Notes under the pieces: model-generated
The model's database searches: none
What the model was told of the DNA's origin: nothing
Seen by the model: the letters and a program-made list of their open reading frames with translations, nothing else
Made by a program: the position numbers and the translations under genes
Assembly (NCBI GenBank): GCA_946621895.1
Contig: CAMOOZ010000046.1
Location: 1-10,257 of the forward strand
Length of the DNA: 10,257 nucleotides
From: an uncultured Lachnospiraceae bacterium
GTDB lineage: Bacteria; Bacillota_A; Clostridia; Lachnospirales; Lachnospiraceae
Reading direction: 5' to 3'
Part shown: piece by piece, positions 1 through 5,305 of the stretch
Position numbering within the stretch: the first letter of the stretch is position 1
How the letters are laid out: each line of letters begins with the position of its first letter

Positions 1-2
1 CC

Positions 3-389
3 GGCCGGTTTTCCTTCATCCGCGAGCCGCTGCATAATTCCACGGTAAAAATATCCGGTGTGAATGCAGACTTTGTGAAAAAGTATGCCCATATCTGCCG
101 GATCACGCAGACCGAGCTGATCTACAACTTCGTAAACGAGGATTATCAGCAAAACGCGGAGAAAGCGGATCTCAGGAATCTCTCCTTTGAAGCAAATGAT
201 CACACCATTACCAAACCAAAGGAAAGAGGAAAAATGGTTCCCCTTCGCCTGACGGAAAAGCTGCGGGATTTTGTGGATGATTATGTGCTTATCCTCGGGA
301 TCAGCAAAAGCACTTACATTGATGATCTGGTGGATAAACACCGTCTTTCTTTTCTACAGGATCGTGACAGAGAGGAAGACACGCGCTGA
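3..389 (+). CDS. Tandem ribbon-helix-helix DNA-binding protein, 3' part (plasmid partition or copy control)
   Basis: The reading frame is open from the left edge with no stop, so the gene begins outside the window and about 128 residues are visible. A GTG at 60 could be taken as a start, but the in-frame codons before it read naturally as protein (ending STVKISGV), so I treat the gene as truncated by the window. Two RHH-like units are visible: STVKISGVNADFVKKYAHIC followed by a TQTELIYNFVNED helix, and later MVPLRLTEKLRDFVDDY followed by GISKSTYIDDLVDKH. Each has the short strand, helix, turn, helix layout of Arc/CopG/ParG-type proteins. Having both in one chain suggests an intramolecular dimer-like DNA-binding unit. 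It lies immediately upstream of an iteron-rich origin and a Rep gene, which fits a centromere-binding partition protein or a copy-number regulator. Its exact role, and whether a ParA gene precedes it, cannot be seen. Confidence 0.72.
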   Translation, partial: GRFSFIREPLHNSTVKISGVNADFVKKYAHICRITQTELIYNFVNEDYQQNAEKADLRNLSFEANDHTITKPKERGKMVPLRLTEKLRDFVDDYVLILGISKSTYIDDLVDKHRLSFLQDRDREEDTR

Positions 390-447
390 ACCTTTGTTGT
401 TGTTTTTAACGCTTTTAAACATTTTTACAACTTTATTTGTTTTAATT

Positions 448-492
448 ATATGCTGTAAACTCACGGGTTTACGGCATATTTCGCATTTTTTT
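448..492 (+). terminator. Rho-independent terminator after the RHH gene
   Basis: A 13-bp stem pairs 448-460 (ending CTGTAAAC) with 467-479 (starting GTTTACGG), with one G-T pair and a 6-base loop TCACGG. It is followed by TTTCGCATTTTTTT. The U-tract is interrupted, which weakens it, but the stem is long. The stretch 390-447 before it is AT-rich and holds no gene. Confidence 0.7.
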
Positions 493-623
493 CACGCGGA
501 ATGCGGAGTAACTTAACAGCAAATGAGGGAAAACTGACGCATTTTCCCGTTAAACTCAGCAGCTTTTGCGTGTTGTTTAACCGCAGATACAGAGCAGGAA
601 ACCGGTATATTTGCGGGTATTCC

Positions 624-670
624 GGGTAATTCGACGCAGTTACAGGGTAATTTGACGCAAAAACCGGAGT
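624..670 (+). repeat. Type A direct repeats, first pair (21-bp spacing)
   Basis: Two copies of GGGTAATTYGACGCA start at 624 and 645, exactly 21 bp or two helical turns apart. The second continues into AAAACCGGAGT and so matches the three copies at 827-909. Same-face spacing suggests cooperative protein binding. Confidence 0.75.
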
Positions 671-688
671 CTGCGCGGGGAAGCTTGT

Positions 689-727
689 TATACGCAGTAA
701 CGGAATAAAACTCCATTACTGCGTATA
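689..727. repeat. 15-bp inverted repeat carrying an iteron-like core
   Basis: TATACGCAGTAACGG (689-703) pairs with CCATTACTGCGTATA (713-727), with one G-T/A-C type mismatch and a 9-base spacer. The right arm continues into GCGTATATCA (721-730), which is identical to the end of the first type B iteron at 935-944. In Rep_3 plasmids such as pPS10, an inverted repeat related to the iterons is bound by Rep dimers. Here it is well upstream of rep, so a dimer site or a cruciform element is the inference. Confidence 0.65.
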
Positions 728-735
728 TCAATGAC

Positions 736-825
736 GCGGCCGGCCGCACAGGACCGCTTTTCTCCAGACGGCACGCGGCCGGCGCAGGCCCGATAGCGAA
801 ACGGCAAGCCGCTTTCCCGGCGAGT
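736..825. other. GC-rich block inside the origin
   Basis: This stretch is strikingly GC-rich between AT-rich neighbours. It starts with the 12-bp palindrome GCGGCCGGCCGC (736-747). ACGCGGCCGGC occurs twice as a direct repeat (734-744 and 773-783). No gene is evident. Its role is unknown; it could separate the two arrays of type A repeats or be a single-strand or host-factor site. Confidence 0.45.
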
Positions 826-826
826 G

Positions 827-909
827 TATTTCGACGCAAAAAACGAGTGAATTCAGTATATTAACGCAAAAACCGAGTGGAGCCGGTTTATTACCGCAAA
901 AAGCGGGTA
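827..909 (+). repeat. Type A direct repeats, triplet at exactly 30-bp spacing
   Basis: Three copies share a consensus near TATTNACGCAAAAANCGAGTG. The ACGCAAA / ACGCAAA / CCGCAAA cores sit at 834, 864 and 894, a strict 30-bp period, near three helical turns. Each copy differs at several positions, so this is an old protein-binding array and not a recent duplication. The binder could be Rep or the upstream RHH protein. The different sequence from the type B iterons near rep favours a second protein. Confidence 0.75.
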
Positions 910-920
910 AATTCCATTTA

Positions 921-940
921 ATTACAGACAGATAGCGTAT
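921..940 (+). repeat. Type B iteron 1
   Basis: ATTACAGACAGATAGCGTAT, core GACAGATAGCGT at 927-938. It matches the copies at 978-997 and 1073-1092 at most positions. It is the first of three direct copies leading into the rep promoter and is the best candidate for Rep monomer binding. Confidence 0.75.
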
Positions 941-977
941 ATCAGAATGCCTTTGCTTCTTTTCGTCCCGTTCCATA

Positions 978-997
978 ATAACAGACAAATAGCGTAT
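978..997 (+). repeat. Type B iteron 2
   Basis: ATAACAGACAAATAGCGTAT, core GACAAATAGCGT at 984-995, 57 bp after the first copy. It is directly followed by a run of T and the AT-rich stretch that could be the melting region. Confidence 0.75.
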
Positions 998-1010
998 TTT
1001 TTTTACAGAG

Positions 1011-1030
1011 AAACACAATATTTTGTGTTT
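1011..1030. promoter_or_regulatory. Operator-like inverted repeat just upstream of the rep -35 box
   Basis: AAACACAA (1011-1018) and TTGTGTTT (1023-1030) are perfect 8-bp inverted arms with a 4-base spacer, ending four bases before the -35 hexamer. The symmetry and position fit a regulator site. It does not resemble the iterons, so the binder may be a different protein. Confidence 0.5.
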
Positions 1031-1034
1031 TTAC

Positions 1035-1063
1035 TTGACAACATCAACAAAAGAGTCTAACAT
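1035..1063 (+). promoter_or_regulatory. Sigma-A promoter of rep
   Basis: A consensus -35 TTGACA (1035-1040) and TAACAT (1058-1063) are separated by exactly 17 bp. The predicted transcript would start near 1070, a few bases before iteron 3 (1073-1092), so binding there would be expected to interfere with initiation. Confidence 0.75.
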
Positions 1064-1072
1064 ACATATCGA

Positions 1073-1092
1073 ATTACAGACAGATGGCGTGT
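1073..1092 (+). repeat. Type B iteron 3, overlapping the predicted transcription start region
   Basis: ATTACAGACAGATGGCGTGT, core GACAGATGGCGT at 1079-1090. The ATG at 1084 lies inside this core. This argues that it is part of a binding site and not the initiation codon of Rep. Confidence 0.7.
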
Positions 1093-1110
1093 TCGATGCA
1101 GGTCAGAATA

Positions 1111-1128
1111 TTTCCGCGATTTGTCTGT
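1111..1128 (-). repeat. Type B iteron 4, inverted
   Basis: Read on the - strand this is ACAGACAAATCGCGGAAA. The first 14 bases match iteron 2 except for one base. It lies in the untranslated leader of rep, opposite in orientation to iterons 1-3. Confidence 0.55.
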
Positions 1129-1152
1129 CAAAAAACCGTCAGCCTTTCAAAA

Positions 1153-1164
1153 ACGCCATTTGTC
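1153..1164 (-). repeat. Type B iteron 5, inverted core
   Basis: Read on the - strand this is GACAAATGGCGT, one base different from the cores of iterons 2 and 3. It ends 18 bases before the likely Rep start at 1183. With the preceding inverted copy it makes a second pair, 39 bp apart. Confidence 0.55.
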
Positions 1165-1182
1165 GGCAGAAAAGAGCAGAGC

Positions 1183-2460
1183 ATGTCATCAGAAGCACCG
1201 GTCAATACCCCGATCGAACAGAAGTATCAGAACCAGTTTGTCACGCTGTCGAACAGTGTGATCCGGGCGCGGGAATTCACGAATCTGCTGGAGTCCAAGA
1301 TCGAGATCCTGGCGATCCACAATATGGATGTGGATATGAAGCAGCGTGAAAAGACGGATGCAAACGGGGAAAGCTACAGCGTCAGTTATGTCATGCTCAA
1401 GGCTGCGGAGATCAAGGAGCTGATGGGCAGGACGGACGGTGATGTGTATAACGATATCAAGGACGCGAGCATTGCCCTGAAGCAGAAGATCCTGATCATT
1501 GAGGATAAAGAGCAGAAGAGGTATCTCCTGAAGAGCATGTATTCGGACATTGCGTATGCCAATGGACAGCTCTATGTGGAATTTGAACCCTCCATGCAGG
1601 ATTATTTCCTTAATTTAAAAGAAAACTTTACAAAGCTGCAGCTCCCGATCCTTTTCAGCTTTGAAAAAAACGGGGGACTGCAGCTGTATAAGCTGCTGCG
1701 CAGTTATGTCTATTCGCCCAATCTGCCGGGGATCGACATGTCTGTCACGCAGGAGGAGCTTCCCGAATATGCGGTCTCCTTTGATCTGCCGGATCTGCGC
1801 ATGCTGCTTGGCTATGTGGACATCAGACAGGATGCGCTGCGCAGGGAGGGCAATAAAAAAAGGCCGAACTGGCAGAAAATGGTGGATGAAGAAAAGCACC
1901 AGAAATACAGGCGCTGGAGCGATTTTTCCGTGCGCGTGATCGAGCCCGGCATTAAGGAGATCAATGAAAAAAGCGATATCTATATTTCCAGAATGGAAAA
2001 GATCACCTCGGGACGCGGGGGCAAGGTTTCCGGGCTGACCTTCTGCATACAGCATAACAAAGCGTATCACGCAAGGCACGATGTGGTGAAGCCGGGTTCT
2101 GCGCAGACGCAGACACGGACGGAAACGAACGGAAAAGTGCTTTCCGAGGCGGAAATGGATGACCTTATTGACGAGCTGCGTGAGATCATCAAAGAGCCCG
2201 TGAAGACGAAGGACTTAAAAGCGCTGGCAAAAGCGTCCGGCTATGATCCTGAGCGGGTCAGGGCCGCATATGCCGCAGCGGAGGATTATCCCAAAGAGAT
2301 CAGCAATCTGGTGGCCTTTCTGCTGAAGGCGATGCAGGAGAATTATACTGTTCCCGTGAAGAAAAAGCCGTCGGCGCAGGGAAAAAGGAATTCTTTCCGG
2401 GATTATCCGCAGACGCAATATGATTTTGATGAGATCAGCGCGCTGATCTCCAATCACTGA
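1183..2460 (+). CDS. rep: Rep_3-family plasmid replication initiator
   Basis: A 425-residue protein from ATG 1183. Residues 17 to about 240 show the Rep_3 (RepB/RepA/RepE type) pattern: NQFVTLSNSVIRAREFTNLL, then YVMLKAAEIKELMG, then a hydrophobic middle with LPILFSFEKNGGLQLYKLLR. This is the winged-helix initiator that binds iterons and opens the origin. About 100 residues of helical, charged C-terminal extension follow, ending with FRDYPQTQYDFDEI (405-418). From memory this resembles the C-terminal tail of clostridial plasmid and phage replication proteins, including DnaD-like ones. A longer frame from ATG 1084 exists, but that codon sits in an iteron only about 14 bases from the predicted transcript start, and its extra 33 residues are untypical. 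The ribosome site before 1183 is weak (AGAGCAGAG). Expression is probably repressed by Rep itself through the overlapping iterons. A chromid is as possible as a plasmid. Confidence 0.88.
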   Translation: MSSEAPVNTPIEQKYQNQFVTLSNSVIRAREFTNLLESKIEILAIHNMDVDMKQREKTDANGESYSVSYVMLKAAEIKELMGRTDGDVYNDIKDASIALKQKILIIEDKEQKRYLLKSMYSDIAYANGQLYVEFEPSMQDYFLNLKENFTKLQLPILFSFEKNGGLQLYKLLRSYVYSPNLPGIDMSVTQEELPEYAVSFDLPDLRMLLGYVDIRQDALRREGNKKRPNWQKMVDEEKHQKYRRWSDFSVRVIEPGIKEINEKSDIYISRMEKITSGRGGKVSGLTFCIQHNKAYHARHDVVKPGSAQTQTRTETNGKVLSEAEMDDLIDELREIIKEPVKTKDLKALAKASGYDPERVRAAYAAAEDYPKEISNLVAFLLKAMQENYTVPVKKKPSAQGKRNSFRDYPQTQYDFDEISALISNH

Positions 2461-2580
2461 GGCCGGAATGCCGGCCCTTAGAGGCCCGGAGAGGGCGATG
2501 CAGTTCATCGCCTGATCCGGGAGGGTCTCTGCTTCTTTCTGCTATTCTTCTTTTCGGCTATTCTTCTTTTTTTATGTTTC
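2461..2580 (+). terminator. Hairpin-rich terminator region after rep
   Basis: Directly after the stop codon, GGCCGG (2461-2466) pairs with CCGGCC (2471-2476). A second, larger structure follows: GGCGATG/CATCGCC (2494-2500/2506-2512) inside CCCGGA/TCCGGG (2485-2490/2516-2521), with AGAG/CTCT at the base (2480-2483/2527-2530). A pyrimidine-rich tail follows, including GCTATTCTTCTTTT repeated at 2541 and 2557 and a run of T to 2573. This should insulate the downstream operon from rep transcription. Confidence 0.65.
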
Positions 2581-2582
2581 TC

Positions 2583-2611
2583 TTGTCAAATCATCACAAT
2601 TTATGTATACT
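2583..2611 (+). promoter_or_regulatory. Sigma-A promoter of the downstream operon
   Basis: TTGTCA (2583-2588) and TATACT (2606-2611) are spaced by 17 bp, a near-consensus pair. The transcript would start near 2618, giving a leader of about 45 bases to ATG 2662. No similar promoter or terminator was seen further down, so one transcript may cover all following genes. Confidence 0.72.
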
Positions 2612-2661
2612 TTTTAATGGTTTTTTGTCTACTATAAATCATAGCCAAAAAGGACAAACAA

Positions 2662-4470
2662 ATGAATAACAATCAGATCTATCCATTTGAGCGCAATCGG
2701 TATTATGCAGGGAAAATGCTGACCAGTGCGGATTTTCAGGCAGAGCAGACTTATTTCAATAATAAGCGGCGCTTTTTGAACAACCTGATGTACGGCACCG
2801 GCATCGCATGCGGGCTGGGCGTCGTCAGCCTGGACGACCTTTCCATTCTGGTGGAGAGCGGCGTGGCCTTCGATGGAATGGGCAGGGAGATCGTAGTGGA
2901 AAGTGCCGTGGTCAAAAAGCTTTCCGTGCTGGATGGCTTTGACAGGCTCAGATCGGATGTGGCTGAGCTTTGTCTGAAATATCACGAAAAGGAAGCCCAT
3001 ACGGTGTATTCCGTGAGTCATTCGGATTCCGATAAGGAATATGAATACAACCGGATCAGCGAGGGTTATGACCTGTTTCTTGTGGATAAGGATGAGCTTC
3101 CGCAGGAATTCTCGATGGCCACGGATTTCTTTACCAAGGGCACGCTCTTAAGAAACAGTGATTTCCTCGTGGAATTCATTATGCCGGCCAATGTGAGCAA
3201 GGGCAGGAATGCGAAGGCGATCCTGCAGGTGCAGCGAAAATCGGATGGCGATAAACGCCTGACTTATCATGCCCTGCTGCAGATCCCGGCCTTTCTGACG
3301 CCGGAGGGAACGCATGAGCTGGAGCTTTCCATCAATGACCTTTCCCTGAAGCAGGGGGAGACGGCGGTTTTTCCCTACTGGATGAAGGTGCAGGATGTGC
3401 CGGGGCTGGAAGCAAGCATCATTTTAAAGAGCAATTCCGCGCGGGCCTATGTGAACGAAGAGGCGATCCAGGTGCCTGGGAATTTTACGATGACGGTGCT
3501 TTTGTCAGACCTTACGCCCCGCCAGATCGTGACGCAGGAGATCGGGAAGCTGAATCTGGAGATGAAGGGGATCGGCAGCCAGGGGGATTTTGTCCGGCTG
3601 GCGGAGATCCGCCTGATGCGCACGGACAGTGCGTACATCATCGAAAGCCTGCAGGAATCCGGGATCAAGCGTTATATGACGCTTCCCTCCCAGGCGGATC
3701 TTCATGACGAATATCTGGAGTATTTCGAAAAGGAGATCGACCTTTCGCCTGCCGGTGTCCAGGTGGTAAAGACCGATGCGGAGGAAGGGGAAAACAAGCT
3801 GCTGGGCACGATCCCCGAGGTGGCCACCGGCACGCTTGAGGTTCCGCTGGGAGAAAACGGCAGAAAAGGATCGGTTTTCTATTCCGGGGAGATCATGCAT
3901 GGCCTGGGCAAGGGGAATGTGTATGTTTCCGTCGGATATGAATATACAAAGGAGGACGGAAGCGTCGGCGAGGTGACGAAGAACACGATTTACGGCAATC
4001 CGGATCTTTTCGCACAGGATCAGAAGGTGGTTGTGAATATGGACACGGCCGTCCGTGTCTTAAACGACAAGGGCAGCTTTGTGGTGGCGGTGAGGCTTCT
4101 GGACAATGTGGACTTTCTGGTCTTAAGCTTCAGATGGGTGGCGATCCGTTTCCCGGCCGGCAACGACCTGGGAATGCTGGAGGATTATACCGGCAAGAGC
4201 ATTTCCGCAGACACGCCCACCGTGGTCATGGGGACAAAGGAGACCTATTACTTCAGCGTCTCCTACAACAATATGCCGCCGTGCAGCATCACCTACGAGC
4301 TCACGGAAAACAACTCCGGCGAGATCTCGTCCGACGGCATTTACACCGCGCCGGCGAGAGAGGGCGTGTACGAGATCCGCATTTACTGCACGGATATGCC
4401 GGTGATCTGCACTTATGCCTATGCGATTGTCAAGAAAAAGGGCTTAGAGAAGAACGATGAATCTGAATAG
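2662..4470 (+). CDS. Contractile-injection/tail-associated-like protein with C-terminal Ig-like domain
   Basis: 602 residues, with a good ribosome site (AAAAAGGAC) about seven bases before ATG 2662. The N-terminus (residues 7-60) has the pattern YPFERNRYYAGKMLTSADFQ, then KRRFLNNLMYGTGIACGLGV, then SGVAFDGMGREIVVE. I recognise this pattern from large proteins encoded in extracellular contractile injection system and other phage-tail-like loci, where it is probably a baseplate or accessory component. This is recollection, not a search result. The middle (about 170-490) is beta-rich, including a SGEIMHGLGKGNVYVSVGYE segment. From about residue 500 to 598 there is a bacterial Ig-like domain (GEISSDGIYTAPAREGVYEI). 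No signal peptide or membrane segment is seen, so it probably acts from the cytoplasm or on an assembled particle. It is the first gene of the operon and overlaps the next by 14 bases. A generic adhesin is less likely without a secretion signal. Confidence 0.62.
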   Translation: MNNNQIYPFERNRYYAGKMLTSADFQAEQTYFNNKRRFLNNLMYGTGIACGLGVVSLDDLSILVESGVAFDGMGREIVVESAVVKKLSVLDGFDRLRSDVAELCLKYHEKEAHTVYSVSHSDSDKEYEYNRISEGYDLFLVDKDELPQEFSMATDFFTKGTLLRNSDFLVEFIMPANVSKGRNAKAILQVQRKSDGDKRLTYHALLQIPAFLTPEGTHELELSINDLSLKQGETAVFPYWMKVQDVPGLEASIILKSNSARAYVNEEAIQVPGNFTMTVLLSDLTPRQIVTQEIGKLNLEMKGIGSQGDFVRLAEIRLMRTDSAYIIESLQESGIKRYMTLPSQADLHDEYLEYFEKEIDLSPAGVQVVKTDAEEGENKLLGTIPEVATGTLEVPLGENGRKGSVFYSGEIMHGLGKGNVYVSVGYEYTKEDGSVGEVTKNTIYGNPDLFAQDQKVVVNMDTAVRVLNDKGSFVVAVRLLDNVDFLVLSFRWVAIRFPAGNDLGMLEDYTGKSISADTPTVVMGTKETYYFSVSYNNMPPCSITYELTENNSGEISSDGIYTAPAREGVYEIRIYCTDMPVICTYAYAIVKKKGLEKNDESE

Positions 4471-5278
4471 GATTCAGCTGGTTAAAAAAAATGAGGTAAA
4501 CGAGGTGACCGTATGCAGGGACATGGAGGATTCCTCCGGTGCCCTGTATTCGGTCGTTGAGGTGCATGACCATGAGGTGGTCAGGAAGTTCTTAAGCATC
4601 TATCGGGAGACAGGTGATCCCGATGAATCCGATATGACGGTGATGCATAAGGACGGCGTGTTCTGCGTGGTCTTTCCCTATGTGAAGGAGCGTCCGCTTT
4701 CGGCCTTTTACAGGGGGGATTCCGTTTCCTTAAATGAATGCGAGGAGATCTGCATCAACACGATCCTGGCCTGCATGACGGCAAAGCTCCCATGGCCGAT
4801 CCTCTATCTGGTGCTGGCGCAGGGGCAGGTGCATCTTTCCAGGGATAACAATGTATACCTTGGCTATGAAGTGGATCTGGCGGATCTGGATATCCGGAGA
4901 AACGAGCATGACTGCACCGTTCAGTGCGCCAGGCTGATCCTTGGGCTGCTGGAGTCCAAGTCCTCCGAGAAGGCGATGAGCTTTCTGCTGCTGCAGAAAA
5001 AGATCAGCAAAAGCTCCTATCGGCGGTTCACGGAATTATATAAGGATGTCCGGATCGCCGCCTCGCCAAAGCAAAAAAAGGGAATCTGGAACAGGATCAA
5101 GGCCTGGTATTACCGGAATAAGGATACTATGTTCCGGATCCTTTTAGTGATCTCCGTGATCCTGATGGGCATTGCGCTTGTTTCCATTCTGACGCAGCTT
5201 ATTTTTGGAGATGTGCCGTGGCTTCGCTTTTTCATCCGGAGCTTTGAGCATATCGGGACGGAGAGCCTGCTGCAGTAA
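4457..5278 (+). CDS. Membrane-anchored degenerate kinase-like (pseudokinase) protein
   Basis: 273 residues. ATG 4457 lies inside the end of the previous gene (14-base overlap), so the two are translationally coupled. Residues about 1-200 are soluble and have a layout reminiscent of a shrunken protein kinase fold: N-terminal strands (LYSVVEVHDHEVVRKFL), a hinge-like VVFPYVKERPLSAFY, a long helix, and VHLSRDNNVYLGYEVDLADL where the catalytic loop and activation segment would fall. The HRD, the DFG and the ATP-binding lysine are not recognisable, so it is probably not an active kinase. A basic stretch (about 210-224) precedes one membrane segment at about 228-250, leaving a tail of about 22 residues outside. 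EssB of type VII secretion has the same order (pseudokinase, membrane segment), but I see no specific EssB sequence match. The likely role is a scaffold anchoring the system at the inner membrane. The fold assignment is inference. Confidence 0.55.
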   Translation: MNLNRIQLVKKNEVNEVTVCRDMEDSSGALYSVVEVHDHEVVRKFLSIYRETGDPDESDMTVMHKDGVFCVVFPYVKERPLSAFYRGDSVSLNECEEICINTILACMTAKLPWPILYLVLAQGQVHLSRDNNVYLGYEVDLADLDIRRNEHDCTVQCARLILGLLESKSSEKAMSFLLLQKKISKSSYRRFTELYKDVRIAASPKQKKGIWNRIKAWYYRNKDTMFRILLVISVILMGIALVSILTQLIFGDVPWLRFFIRSFEHIGTESLLQ

Positions 5279-5305
5279 TCAACGAAAGAAATACGGGAAC
5301 GATTG

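Larger units (their letters stand above)
390..1182. other. Gene-free plasmid origin / control region
   Basis: About 790 bases lie between the RHH gene and the likely start of the Rep gene, with no convincing coding sequence on either strand. The region holds a terminator, two families of short repeats, several inverted repeats, a GC-rich block (about 736-825), an AT-rich stretch (about 997-1035) and the rep promoter. This combination beside a Rep_3-family initiator is the typical layout of an iteron-controlled plasmid origin. A small inverted repeat, GGGAAAA (527-533) / TTTTCCC (542-548), flanks a TGACGCA that may be a degenerate member of the first repeat family. I saw no convincing DnaA box. 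Confidence 0.75.

Noticed and set aside
688..696. DnaA box (TTATACGCA against TTATCCACA)
   Set aside because: Only 7 of 9 bases match, and it forms the arm of an inverted repeat that explains it better.
513..839. Antisense frame of 108 codons across the inverted repeat and GC-rich block
   Set aside because: It crosses the repeats and the GC-rich block, has unusual composition and no recognisable protein features.
827..909. CRISPR array suggested by the 30-bp periodicity
   Set aside because: The 30 bp is the full period including the conserved part. Copies are imperfect, there are no distinct spacers, and no cas genes are near.
728..1018. Antisense reading frame of 96 codons with repeated RYLSVI and FCVNI/FCVEI phrases
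   Set aside because: The recurring peptide phrases are translations of the two DNA repeat families in the origin. There is no ribosome site or family resemblance.
1084..1182. Longer Rep start at ATG 1084
   Set aside because: The codon lies in an iteron, about 14 bases from the predicted transcript start, and the extra residues look non-coding and carry two inverted iterons.
4457..5278. Assignment as EssB of type VII secretion
   Set aside because: The domain order is similar, but no EssB-specific sequence is recognisable and no WXG100 or EccC-type gene is present in the window.
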